From the NCBI GenBank assembly GCA_014529385.2, contig CM043969.1:32530446-32594445 (forward strand): 64,000 nt of DNA, read 5' to 3'. Made by a program: the position numbers and the translations under genes. Source of the stretch: Adiantum capillus-veneris. Lineage: Eukaryota > Streptophyta > Polypodiopsida > Polypodiales > Pteridaceae. This document shows, in pieces, positions 33,632-45,150 of this stretch. Every line of letters begins with the position of its first letter. Position 1 is the first letter of the stretch. The notes under the pieces were generated by a model that did not search any database, was not told the DNA's origin, and saw only the letters and a list, made by a program, of their open reading frames with translations.

Positions 33632-34915
33632 ATGGATATGAATATTCTCGTCAACGGCTTTCCTTCTGGCCAGCGTTCTGTTCCTCCTTTCCAAGGTCAA
33701 GGATTTCCAGGCTGGAAAGCAAAGATGTTGTTAATTGTTGAAGGCGATGAACTCTCTGATGTTGTTCTTGGAAATCGTGTTTGTCCGCCTCAGCCTGTTG
33801 ATACAGATAATGATAACGTGCTTATCACTGAAGGACCTATATTTGAAGATTGGAATGTTGCCTATACGGATTGGCAACGACGTGATAAAGCAGCTCGTCG
33901 GTATATTCTTTCTGCTCTTATTGATTCCCTTTTGCTTGATATGTATGAACTACCTACTTCCCACGACGTATGGAAGTACCTTATTGAAAACTTTCAGAAG
34001 AAATCTGTTACAGAAATACTTTATTTGAGAGGGTTGCTTAACAAGTTACAATATGAAGTTGGTACTACCATGACGGGACATATTGAATCTTTCAAATCTA
34101 TTATTAATCAACTTGTTGCTGCTGGTGATCCTGTTCCACAAAAGCAACCGATTACACTTGTCCTTGATACGGTGAAGTACTCTTCTTATGATAACATTGT
34201 TACTATTCTCTCTAATAAAGATGGTCTTGATTTCGACCAAGCCTGCATGTCTTTAATTGAATACTCTCAACGTCAAGAACGTCGGAATGCTGGTCACGAT
34301 ACAGCTATGATTTCACAAGAGGAGACTGAGTCACAACAGATGGAACGTGTTTTTTATGCTCGAAGCAGTCCATTTCAACGAGGAAACTGCAGAGGTGGCC
34401 GTCGCGGTAATATTTTCTCTCATCTCAAATTTTCTAATAAGCAATGTTCTTACTGCAACAGAAATGGCCATACTGAAGATGATTGTTGGGCATGTCAATA
34501 TGATAAAGAACACAATATTACCACAAAACAACCACGTTTATCTAGAGACTCTTCTTCTTCTTGTTGTGAATATTGTGGACGATCTGATAATCCCACTCAT
34601 ATGTGCTATAAGCGTCGATTCGACACAGATCGGAATAGAGCATATGCTACTGAACATCGAAACAACATTGTACCAGAAACAAGCTACGTCGTATATTCAG
34701 TTTCTCTAGACAGAATACTTCATGTACGTGATGGATCACTTTTTATTGTCGATTCTGGTGCTACAGGAAATATGACATATTAGTCTAAGTGGCTCCATAA
34801 CTATCATCCACTGCCAGTTCAACGTGTTGTTTATCTTGCTGACGATACTACTTGTCAAGTAAAGGGTATTGGAGACTTATATCTTGGTACCTTATCTTCT
34901 TCCACTCGAATTTTG
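33632..34915 (+). pseudogene. Element H gag and protease
   Basis: I place the start at ATG 33632 (an in-frame ATG also exists at 33581). Gag shows WKAKMLLIVEGDELSDVV and YELPTSHDVWKYLIENFQ, of the copia UBN2-type. A canonical zinc knuckle CSYCNRNGHTEDDC lies at 34445-34486. A second Cys cluster (CEYCGRSDNPTHMC) follows at about 34565. The protease active site is IVDSGATGNM (about 34748). An in-frame TAG at 34781 and TGA at 34916 break the polyprotein; relatives have Gln and Arg there, so CAG to TAG and CGA to TGA are likely. Gag would form particles; protease would cleave the polyprotein. Confidence 0.9.
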
Positions 34916-34918
34916 TGA

Positions 34919-37300
34919 GGAGTATTACATGTACCAGATCTTCAACGTAATCTTCTTTCAGTTGCTAGACTTGTTGATCTTGGTCTGTTTGTTGGATTTG
35001 ATCATACCAAATGCCGAATTGAGAAAGATGGACAGACTATAGCCACTGCTCCTCGAAACGGTAATTTGTTTGAACTCTCTCTCAACGATGCTGTAGCAAA
35101 TATTGTCACTGCTCCAGGTGATCATGATTGCAAAGTATGGCATCACCGTTTTGTTCATGCTGATTTCTCAAAACTCCTTGATCTTCAACGTCGTGATCTT
35201 GTTCATGGCATGGATCTTAAAGCCCATCCCTATATGGGAATTTGTGAATTTTGTGCTCTTGGGAAACACAATCGTAAACCCTTTCCTCTTTCAAATACAA
35301 CTCATTCTCATGACATATTGGATCTTGTTCATACTGATATATGTGGATCTCTACCTTCTTTGAGATCACAATATAGCTACTTCATTACTTTCATTGATGA
35401 TTTCTCAAGGTATACGACTGTATTTCTACTTAGACAAAAATCTGAAGCCTTATTTGTTTTCAAACAATTCCACAAGGCTGCAGAACTTCAAACTGGTCGT
35501 CGCCTTAAGAGCTTCGTAGTGACAATGGAGGCGAATATGTTTCTCGAGATTTTGTGAGTTACTGTGTTGATAGTGGAATTCATCATGAACACACTATTCC
35601 ATATTCGCCTCAACAGAACGGTGTTGCTGAACGAAAGAATCGCACTATTCTCAATGCTGTAAGATGTATGTTGATTCATTATGGCTTATCTCGTGTTTTC
35701 TGGGCTGAAGCTACTTTGACAACAACATTTATTCAGAATCATCTTCCTACTACTGCACCCTCTGGTAAGATACCCATCACAGCATGGACAGGTGACATTC
35801 CTTCTGTATCTCATTTTCAAAACTTTGGATGTATTGCTTATATTCATGTTCCCAAAGAAACACGAACAAATGTTGATGCTCCTGGTCTTAAGACTAGAAT
35901 GGTAACATGACACTTTTATGTCCTTGGACACTTTTGTGTCCTATTAAGTGACCATTTTGCTTGAATTATTTGAAGAGTATGAAAATGAATTTCTAGGTGC
36001 TATATATACACAAAGTTGCCTTATGAGATGAAAAAAACTTAGCATTTTTTTTGGAGTATCGATCTCACCATTAACCTTACTCGTGCACAACATTTTTGAA
36101 CCTAAACTGTGTGAAAAAACGGGTCCCGTTTTTGGCTTTTTTTCAATTTTTGGCAACTATACCACTCTAAACTTCATGTTTGTGAGGTTTAGATGGCTAG
36201 AGGTTAGGCCTTCATAGTTATCAACATGTTTTGATGCTTGTAGGGAGAGCTAAGTGTTAAAATTGAAAGTAATAACTAATTTACAAGAATTGCATAATCC
36301 TGTTTTTTGGCCAAAATCAGCACTTTTATGATTTTTTTGGTGGCTTTCTTGATATCCAGATTCAATTTTGATTGTGTAAGTGTAATGTATAACATAAAGC
36401 TAATCTTCCTTGAGTTTTGGGGGACCTAATATGCTATAAAGCATACAATATGATGATGGTTGAGTTTTTTGATTACTGCAGAATACGATACATTTTAGAG
36501 TAGCAAGTATAACTTTCTCAATATTGCTAGTTTCTTAGGCCAATTGTGTGTATTTTGTAGGTAGTAACCATATCTAATCATACACTACAAACTGCGCTAG
36601 ATTGAGTAGTTTCTATGGGTTTCTAGAGGTCATAATGCTAAACCCAGTTTTTTCATGTTTATTGTATTTAGCACTTTATCATTGCCCCCAAGGTTCCAAT
36701 TGTAAGAGATCCATTATCCTTTTGACATGCTCCATGGCTCCTTTTGGATCCAAAGGCCCAAAGGGAAATAAGAAAACATGTATATAGTATCTGTATTGAG
36801 GGTGACTAAAGAAACTTTGATGATAGGTCCGCAGAATGGCAAAAATGCAACTTTTTTGTACCTTTTTTTTTCCCAAAAAAAAATTAGTGAGGTAAAAGCA
36901 ACCATATGTTTTGGTCACCAACCCATCGAAGTTAATGGGGCATTTTATCTCATGTCCTACAAAAATCCCCACTCTTATTTATATGCAATCAACGTAAGAA
37001 ATTATTGTTTTCGGCAAAATGCATTGGTCCATCAACTTTGGAGGCTTGTAGTGACCAAGGGATGAGAAAAATTACAAGTTTCTCATTTTTTCCATATGTA
37101 GTAGCTATTGAACTATAAGCTCATGAAAGGATTTTTCAAAAGGAGTGGATCTACTATGGTTTTGGAATTTTTCCCAAAACCCTGAAAGGACACTTTTATG
37201 TCCCGTTAGGTTACCATTCTAGTGTTAAAGTTATTTTTATTGGATATTCTGACACTTCCAAAGGCTACAAATTCTATGACCCTTCCTCCAAGAAAGTAAT
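34919..37300 (+). pseudogene. Element H integrase, interrupted by G2
   Basis: The GAG-pre-integrase and zinc region are at about 35060-35270 (KVWHHRFVHADFSKL, then ICEFCALGKH). The core has LDLVHTDICGSL (Asp, about 35335), RSDNGGEY in the shifted frame (Asp, about 35519) and QNGVAERKNR (Glu, about 35630). The frame slips by one step near 35510. After VDAPGLK at 35887 the G2 element follows, and the frame resumes at 37229 with VIFIGYSDTSKGYKFYD. Removal of G2 plus one TTAA joins the two exactly. Confidence 0.9.
35892..37224 (-). mobile_element. Element G2: 1333-bp copy of the TTAA transposon, inverted relative to G1
   Basis: TTAA at 35888-35891 and 37225-37228 flanks the insert. The right end reads CCATTCTAGTG as in G1. 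The left end reads GACTAGAATGG, one base off the CACTAG consensus. Lengths (1336 and 1333 bp) and order of blocks match G1 throughout when reverse-complemented. Open frames inside are short and shared only as conserved sequence; no transposase is recognised. Confidence 0.9.
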
Positions 37301-37301
37301 T

Positions 37302-39155
37302 GTGAATCATGATGCTACTTTTAACGAACAACTTATGGGAGGCTCATGGTCCATGGATGATTCTGATGATACTAAATCATTGCTTCAGGCTTTTCCATTT
37401 CTTTTAGAAGATGAAACTCTTCCTATAGAGCAACTTTCCTCTTCACGACCATCCATTCCAAATGTTGCCAATGATAATATTGATATTTTTGTTGATCTGC
37501 CTATTGATTTTGAACATGGCTCATGTCATGTTTATGATGACGATATTGCTGATAATGCTTTTTCTACTTCTGAAGATCCCGTTACTTATGATGAAGCTAT
37601 CTCTTCACCACAAAAGGGTCAATGGAAAGAGGCTATGGAAGCAGAGTACGATTCTCTTATCTCTAAAGGTACATGGATACTAACTGAATTACCTCCTGGT
37701 CGTACAACTATTAAATGTAAGTGGGTGTATAAGACAAAAGTAAAAGAAGATGGATCTTTTGACAAGTTCAAGGCACGTTTAGTTGCAAAAGGTTACTACC
37801 AAGTAGTTGGTGTTGATTATCAAGAGACTTTTTCACCAGTTGTTCGCATTACAAGTGTTCGAGTTTTATTGACATTTGCTATTCAATTTGATTTAGAAGC
37901 TCATCAAATGGATGTGCAAACTGATTTTCTTAATGGTGACTTGGAAGAGGAAATTTATATGGAACAACCAGAAGGGTTTGTTATTCCAGGTAAAGAAGAC
38001 CTTGTTGCTCAACTCCATAAGGCACTATATGGTCTCAAACAAGCTTCGCGAGCCTGGTATACAAAATTTGATTTTTTTCTCACCTCTAAAGGATTCATCT
38101 CTTGCTCGTCAGACCCCAGCTTATACATAAAACGCCAAGGTAGCAGTTTTGTGATTCTCGCTCTTTATGTGGATGATACCATCCTTGTTTCCAATGATTT
38201 GGGATTTCTTCAGCAAGTGAAAAAGTTATTGCCTTTTGCATTTGATATGGTGGATCTTGGAGAGATTCACTCTTGTCTTGGCATTCAAATCCAACGTAAC
38301 CGTACAAAAGGTATTTTATTCCTTCGACAGCCAAAGTTTATTGCAGATACTATTCAAAAATTTGGTATGGAATCTACACATTCAGCCAACACACCTTGTC
38401 TTGCGAGCTCTATGAAGAACACTTCTGACAATGGCGGTCAACTTGTCACAAATCAACCTTATGCTAACGTGACTGGATGTCTTCAGTTTGTTGGCATGAA
38501 CACTCGTCTTGATATTCTGTTTGCTGCTAATTATCTTGGACAACATCTTGCATGTCCTTCTCTTAAGCATTGGTATGCTGCAAAGCGTGTATTGAAATAC
38601 TTGAAAGGCACTACAGATTTTGGTTTAGTCTATCGACGACAACTCACATCGGATTCTATGCAATCTCTTTCTCTTTTGGGTTACACAGATGCAAACTGGG
38701 CAAGCTCACATTTATCTATGCGATCTACTAGTGGAAACTGCTTCTTTATAAATGGTTGTCTTGTTTCTTGGACCAGCAAGAAACAACGTTGTGTTGCAGT
38801 TTCTACGACTGAGTCAGAATATGTTGCGGCATCACTTGCAGCTCGTGAGTTGATTTGGCTTCGACAAATGCTGGTTGATATTGGTCACTCTCCTCTTTCT
38901 AGCACACCCTTGCGGTGTGACAACCAAAGTGCTATTAGTCTTGCAAAAGCCTATGTTCAACATAATAAGTCAAAGCACATTGCTATCCATTATCATTATG
39001 TCAGGTATGAAGTACACAAAGGAACCATTATGGTTGAACACTGTCCAAGTGACCAGATGATTACAGACATTTGGACCAAAGGCCTCCATGAGTCACGTTT
39101 CATCCTCTTGCGCTCGGAGCTTGGAGTTGCTTCGGCCTCACTCTTTCTAGATTAG
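37302..39155 (+). pseudogene. Element H reverse transcriptase and RNase H
   Basis: This is the longest open frame in the window, 617 residues, uninterrupted. A Ser/Asp-rich linker precedes RT: KCKWVYKTKVKEDGSFDKFK, HQMDVQTDFLNGDLEEEIYM, ALYGLKQASRAWY and the catalytic box LYVDDTILVSND (YVDD at 38166-38177). RNase H has GYTDANWASS (Asp), SWTSKKQRCVAVSTTESEYV (Glu) and LRCDNQSAISLAK (Asp). All catalytic residues are present, so this part alone looks intact. It is 3' of a broken gag-integrase region, so functional expression is unlikely. Confidence 0.95.
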
Positions 39156-39390
39156 ATTCTTTGCTATTGTAATAGCTTTGTACATATGACATTGTAATCT
39201 TTTAGGTACCATGCACTATGCACACTCCACATTTGCACATTATGATATCTAAGTCACTTGAATATTTGTACATAGATGCACAATTCACTTTCACATCATC
39301 ACAGCTGGTTCATATTTTCACATTGTATAGGGGCTTGGGTTTTTCCCTTGAACTCCCCAAGGGTTTTTTCATCCAAAGCTAGAGACCTTT

Positions 39391-39403
39391 GTTTGAGTGG
39401 GGG
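39391..39403 (+). promoter_or_regulatory. Element H polypurine tract
   Basis: GAGTGGGGG just before the 3' LTR (39404) is the expected second-strand primer. Confidence 0.75.
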
Positions 39404-39546
39404 CGTTGGAGCTATATATGGCTCACTCTACTGAACTTGGTCTCACCTATATATTTGTATCTTGTCCTCAATATGAATTAGTCTTTGGGAGCGTATATGG
39501 TGTGCCTCTTGTCTCGTCTCTCTCTCTTTCTCTCTACATCTCAACA
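39404..39546 (+). repeat. Element H 3' LTR
   Basis: It matches 32793-32936 except for the first base (C for T), a one-base deletion and two C/T differences. It is followed directly by the second ACCCC. Confidence 0.95.
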
Positions 39547-39699
39547 ACCCCAACATTTGATGAATCAAGGAGGGTGGATTTGGACTAATCATCGATATTT
39601 TATCTCCCGTCCAATGTGAAGTCATGAACAACAATGATGTGTAAGTGTCTTGGTGTTTTATTTAAGTTCTTGATAGCTTGTCTCCGGGTGTTGCTATCA

Positions 39700-39893
39700 A
39701 TTTAGCCATAAATCCCACATACTGTAAGAGGGCGATAGGGTGGAGAGGACTCCCTTGGCCTTAAGATAGTGATTGGGATGGATTTTCTTGTGATGTTTTG
39801 TAGTGTAATTTACTCAAGCTATGTTGAAAAAATACTTATCTCACTTTGATTGGCCCCATGACAGATTTGTAAGAAGGTATTAGTGCAACAAGA
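39700..39893. other. Flank of element E LTR, no gene
   Basis: No coding or repeat feature was recognised between the inferred LTR end and the tandem duplication. Confidence 0.35.
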
Positions 39894-40222
<329 letters not shown>

Positions 40223-40354
40223 CGCGTCCTAGTTCGCATCCAAAACTAGGTGGTGCCCCAAATTTGTGTAGGGTTAGGTTGCGGATTTGTGCGTGTGTTT
40301 GTTGTTTTTTACAACCCCAACCCAATTGAGCAGCGCGGGAGCCTAGAAGGGTGC

Positions 40355-42800
40355 TTACAGGCCACTCTTCTTGTTGCCCCCCGTCCCGGACATCCTCAAA
40401 ACTATAGAAAGCATTTGATCCAAAGATAAATGTAAAGGATAATTAATGAGTACCTCAAACCAATCAGGTTTAGATACCTCAAAATTATTTTTTTGTTTTA
40501 GTGGTTCATCGGAGGAATCGGAATTATCCTCCAAAACCTGATGATGTTGCTCGTTCTGAACATGTTTATGCACCCGATAACATACTCCTTTTTGCTTCTG
40601 CCAGTCAATAGGACCCTTGGATTTAGACCTTGTTACAGCCAACACATCAATCCATCATGAGGCAAGGACTTGTGTAGTGAGTGAGGGGTGCTGATGGGTA
40701 GGAAATCATGTATGAATCTTTAGAGGAAAGTGTTGGTAGGTGCCCGCTACTATTTGGGAAAAAGGGGTTGAGATCCTAGATTTCCCTGAGAAGTTCACAC
40801 CTAAAGGTAGGGTCTATTTGAATAATTTCATACAATGAGACGCTTTTTTAGCGGTCTTCAGAATCTCCTCAGTTGGCAATGAGTTTAACCTGTGTAGTCT
40901 TCCTTGCACCATAGCTTGGGATTCCATGTCGTATAAGGCTTTGGTGTAGGATTGCTCCAATGCTGATGGCATAAATGTATTATGTAGCTTGGGGCCTATA
41001 TATTCTTCTTCCAATATTGATTGCAACTTAACTGATGCCTTGGGGGGGTATCATAGGAAAAGGCATTTCTATGGGCAACGAGATTTTTTGGGATAGTCTT
41101 TAGGCTCTTGTGAGTACTCCAGTAGTGCTCGAGATTTTTGAAGCCAAGGTAGTAGGTGAAGGTGAAGTGTGAGGAGTGAGGACATGAGCAAATGGTGAAG
41201 GAAACTTGGATATAGTGGGCTGGATAGTGGGATCCTTTAAAGAAAGCAGAGAACTTACCAAGATCATGTTGAGAGAATTAGATGAGTGTTGCTTTGGGTA
41301 GTCTCTTGTGTAGTGATCTATGGCATCTGGATAATGTATGCATGGTGGATCTCCTTTTGGTAGGTAATATCTAGTTTGGTAGTGACCATATTCCCCACAT
41401 GTATAGCAAATCCTTGATCGATTGGCGAGCCAAGGGTTTGGTGGGGTGTGGAGGGCAAGGTGCCATTGGAGAAGAAACTTGGCATGGGCTAGGCATGGTA
41501 TAGAAGCTCTATATCAAAGGACTACCATAGAGGGACATAATATGTATAATGGGGCATGGTAACAATGACGGGGATATGCTAGGGCCTAACTTAGGTAGCC
41601 CAAGGTGAACCGGTAGAAGGGCCCATGGGAGAAATGCTCAGGTGCATGGCTAAAGCCATGTTTTGGTGCAGATGATGGACACCCTTTAGATGGTAGAAAT
41701 CCTTGGCCTCATGAACTCCTTTACCACATAACTAACAATGGACCATAATGAGGCATTCTTGAGTGGGGTGTACGAGGTTGTGTAATTTCTGTAACATACA
41801 TGGGCCCTAGCCTCTTGTTATGCTTTTAATCTTCTAGATCTCTTTGAGTTGTGCCACCATATCTGTCTACTAAGATGACCAAGCCAATGTTGCTAATGAT
41901 ATCTTTTCATATTGTAGTGCCCTCTACACCTTAAGGGTTTCTAACTCTCTTTTGAGAGACAAGAGGTGTCAGTAGTAGGGTCATTTATAAGAACAATATG
42001 CAAAGAGTTACTTGGTGATTCGAAAAATTGTAGTCTTGCATTATTAATTTTGGTGGTAGAGCTGCAACAAAATCATCCATGGTAGCTTCATCCCGGAAGA
42101 TGTCTTGAAGCTTTTATTGACTCAAAGTAGGCAAGGCCTTCTCCACCCACTTATTCATCATCATGAAATCTCCCGGTTATTTGGGTAACCTAGCTACAAG
42201 GGATCTAGCGTGCATCATCAATTTGGCGAAGGTTTCCCTAGGACCCAAATCTAAGCTTTCCACCTGGTCCAAGGCCTTCTCTCTATAGTCGCCCAATTGA
42301 AACTCAGTAGTAAAGGCCACTTTGAGTGAATTCCAATTGGCAAAGTGTCCCTCTAAAAATTGACTATACCACTTGTTGTTGGCCAATCCCTCCAGGCTAG
42401 AGGATAACAACACCATATAGGAATCTTCTCAATTTAGCCCACAAATTTAGCAGAGTGATAAGAACCACTGCATATGGTCAACAACATCCTCAGGGGTTAG
42501 TCCCTTAAAAGTAGGAAACTTGATGCTGACCCTCGAGAGAAGGGTTGTCAATTCCTCCAACATGATAGGCCTGATGAGAGGGGTAGAAGGTGTTTTTTGG
42601 AGGTAAGATCAAAGAGGGAGAGGATAGTGGGGATGTTGAAGGCGACCTTTGTGATTGAGGGAAAGGCTTGGGTAAAGGTAGAGGCAATGTTGCATGCATG
42701 GTAGTAGAAGGCGAGTACAAGTGACGATGGTGATGAATCTTCACAGGACTTCTTGAACATGCTCCATTGGACTTAGAGCTAGTAACATGCACACGTGGAT
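40355..42800 (-). pseudogene. Element I gag
   Basis: The N-terminal Pro/Ser-rich part is at 42792-42505. The Retrotrans_gag core at 42416-42177 reads LANNKWYSQFLEGHFANWNS and LKVAFTTEFQLGDYREKAL, then FAKLMMHARSLVARLP. Two adjacent knuckle relics follow at about 41420-41330: CYTCGEYGHYQTRY, where Tyr replaces the last Cys, and CIHYPDAIDHYTRDY, where two Cys are replaced by Tyr. A tail with SALEQSYTKALYDMESQAMV lies at 41026-40814. Numerous stops occur between these parts. Confidence 0.65.
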
Positions 42801-42955
42801 AAAAAACAAGTTCCCTAAATTTTGGGCTAAAATTTAGGACAGGTGTCCGGAGAGACTACAGATTGCTATGGCACCGTAGAATGTGGCCACACTATTGGCT
42901 TGCCTCAATCTAACTTTCCAAGTGAGTGGGCTAGCTTGAAAGACTGGATAGAGAT

Positions 42956-42977
42956 GTCCCACCGGGAGTGCCAAAAG
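42956..42977 (-). promoter_or_regulatory. Element I primer-binding-like site
   Basis: In sense, CTTTTGGCACTCCCGGTGGG directly follows the LTR end (plus-strand TGAGAGC at 42978). The TGG opening and position before gag support a primer site. Confidence 0.5.
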
Positions 42978-44265
42978 TGAGAGCAGTTATAGATGGAAAT
43001 GGTGCGTATTTCTCTCTAGTGGTGGGTGCTCTAGATGTAGTATGCATGTGGACTCACAAGCTAGCTCCAAACTGATAGAAAAAAAAATGAAAATAGAACT
43101 GAACAATGAACTAAAAAATGAACAAGAAGTGAAACAATAGACTAGACAACCACAAGTCCTCCAAGGCAACACCCTGTACATAACCAAATGAACATACAAG
43201 GACTAGTATGGCTACGACCAACTCTTTCGAGACCTGAAATGCACAACAAGGTACAATGGGGATGTAGAGGGTGAGTTGAAATGGAGAGTGCAATGGGTGC
43301 AAGTAAATGTAACTAGACAACAGGACTAAAAGGCTCACATGCCCAACTGCAGGTGACCAAGGTAAAGAGCTCTAGAGTGTGACGCACATTGGACTATCTT
43401 GCAAGACTAGGGTCACAAGATTGTCAATGCTCTCAGAACTCTAGCCAGACTCTCAAGAATGACTTGTAGCTATCCATGCTTTATACATCCATGAGGGAGG
43501 GCCATCACATAGACACCACATATCTGCTACTATTGGAAATAGCTGGTCAAGACAACTTCTCTAGAACCTGTAAATATCTGCTAGTGGTGGCCTAGTGAAG
43601 ACACTAGTGAATCGGGCCTCTAGGTGCTTAAGGACCCTAGCCCCCAACCTATTCCACAACCACCCCGGCTACTAAAGAAGTGTTTTTTGGTATCTCTTGA
43701 ATTCCCTAAAAGGGATGGCCATAGGCTGGCCACACTCTAGATCATGAATGCTACCTCTTTGGCCAAGGTGGTCTTAGCCTTACCCTGGTCGATCAATATG
43801 TCCACACTGGGTGTCCATCGGTGGGAAGTTCAAAAGCTCATGTGCACCCAAACTAAGGCTGGTCCAACTCAAAGCTGGCGTCCTCTAGAGCACGTCCACC
43901 AAGATGGCCATGTAAGCTGATACTTGTGTCAAATCAAGTGGATTCAAGGCACAAAATGAAAATGATAGAGACGACCATTATTAATTTCCTTGACACCAAT
44001 GGAATGAAGAGAGAGTAACTATCCAATTTCATACTAGTTTCTCATTTCACACTCTCCCATTTCCATTCCCATTTCTATTATAAGAATTAGAGTTCTAACC
44101 TACTAAAATAAATCATAGTTTTACCAATATCTCTTTACGTAAATCATATACCTCTCAATGCAAATATGATTAACTACAATCATGAAAACACTGATCAGCA
44201 TTCACACATGTATATAGGGGGGGATTTCTTTCAAGAATAAAACCATGATGCATATGCAACATCTA
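42978..44265 (-). other. Probable element I LTR and unassigned flank
   Basis: No coding similarity is seen. The part next to the primer site is presumably LTR; its right edge, perhaps near 43690, is a guess. From about 43690 to 44265 nothing is recognised. Confidence 0.35.
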
Positions 44266-44461
44266 CTTGCCAAGAAGTCCATGCATTAGGCAAATGATAG
44301 CATGCTAGCTTGGGGAGTACCAATTGACATAGCCTTACATAATGCTTGCTTAGGCCAAAAATGCTTGCTAAGAAGCCCATGCATTAGGAAAATGATAGCA
44401 TGCTAGCTTAGAGAGTACCAATTTCCATGGCCTTACCTAATGCTTTCTTAAACTAGAAATC
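44266..44461. repeat. 98-bp tandem duplication
   Basis: The unit beginning CTTGC-AAGAAG-CCATGCATTAGG starts at 44266 and again at 44364. Both contain ATGATAGCATGCTAGCTT and GAGTACCAATT. Roughly one base in ten differs. Confidence 0.85.
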
Positions 44462-45150
44462 TAGAGTGCTTAGTGCCTTTTTCTCAATTTCTAATGCTTG
44501 TTGCGTAGGTGTAGCATATGAAAAATGATAGTTGTGCTTCCATTAAGAAGAGGAGAGAAATTGAGTAGCTTCACCTACAAATGTATGCTTGTTTTGCTGG
44601 TCACCAAGAAGAGGTGGTTCGCGATCCACAAACTTTGGGAAAGGTCAAATATGTAAGTTAGTTGAAGAAATGGCCACAAGCTAGGCGATTGGCTAGGATT
44701 GAGGCATCAACCTATGGAATGAAGATCAAGCATGCATGAAATAACGATCTAAGAAATAATGTGCATGTATCATTGGTGTAGATCCACTAGTTTAAGCAAT
44801 ACTAATTACAAGAACATATTATCCATAGCTAGAAATCATTATTGTTAGTTTTTCTTTGGTAACAATTGAGGATAACTATTTTTTAACTGTGGAATATTAT
44901 GCAATGGCTGAATCTTTGTATATTTGAATTTGGTTTTATTAAGGGTTGAATTGAGGATTGATATGCTTATTATGATCACATTCTATGGTATCATTGTTGA
45001 GTAGATCAATGGGTGTCTAGGTGCAAGACATGTTGGCTATGGACACAAGCTCAAATTGTGTAGACACATTTTCTATGCATATAGTGTGTACCGGTTATTT
45101 TCCTCTTATTAATATATTCTTATTGTAAATAAGTCTCATTTATGTGGTCC
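44462..45150. other. No recognisable feature
   Basis: AT-rich sequence with no open frame of note and no repeat that I can see. Confidence 0.4.

Larger units (their letters stand above)
32793..39546 (+). mobile_element. Element H: Ty1/copia retrotransposon
   Basis: LTRs of 144 bp (32793-32936) and 143 bp (39404-39546) differ at four positions by direct comparison. A perfect 5-bp target duplication ACCCC lies at 32788-32792 and 39547-39551. The element has an initiator-Met primer site, gag-protease, integrase, RT and RNase H in copia order on the plus strand. It is inserted in element E's LTR and itself carries G2 in integrase. Without G2 it is about 5.4 kb. Defects: TAG at 34781, TGA at 34916, one frameshift near 35510, and the G2 insertion. 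Confidence 0.95.
28076..39699 (+). mobile_element. Element E: truncated Ty3/gypsy (integrase plus 3' LTR)
   Basis: Element E starts within integrase, after the zinc domain, and continues to the end of pol (30779), a polypurine tract (30801-30813) and an LTR. It has been interrupted by F (28201-28488), G1 (28886-30221) and copia H (32793-39546, inside the LTR). Removing them leaves about 3.2 kb. Its integrase resembles that of element A, suggesting the Tat branch. The 5' portion is missing at the head-to-head junction with D. Confidence 0.75.
30818..39699 (+). repeat. Element E 3' LTR, split by copia H
   Basis: It starts TGATAGCC at 30818. The segment to 32792 continues, after copia H and one ACCCC duplicate, at 39552 and ends ...GCTATCA at 39699, giving inverted TGATAG/CTATCA termini. 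The reconstructed length is about 2.12 kb. A TATA box lies at 32553. No second copy is in the window, so the right edge is inferred from the terminal symmetry. Confidence 0.6.
40355..43690 (-). mobile_element. Element I: Ty3/gypsy gag fragment with 5' LTR
   Basis: On the minus strand a likely 5' LTR (from 42978 rightwards) is followed by a primer-like site (42977-42956), a gag and paired zinc-knuckle relics. It ends at a protein start resembling the region before protease (40645-40355, beginning LAVTRSKSKGPIDW). Protease, RT and integrase are absent. The left end is lost at about 40355. The right LTR edge is not defined because there is no second copy. Confidence 0.55.

Noticed and set aside
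34347-34709. 120-codon alternative frame inside copia gag
   Set aside because: Shifted-frame shadow of the zinc-knuckle region.
36602-36787. 61-codon frame present in both TTAA-family copies (also 29325-29510)
   Set aside because: It is conserved only as part of the repeat, sits antisense in one copy's context, and shows no transposase or other motif.
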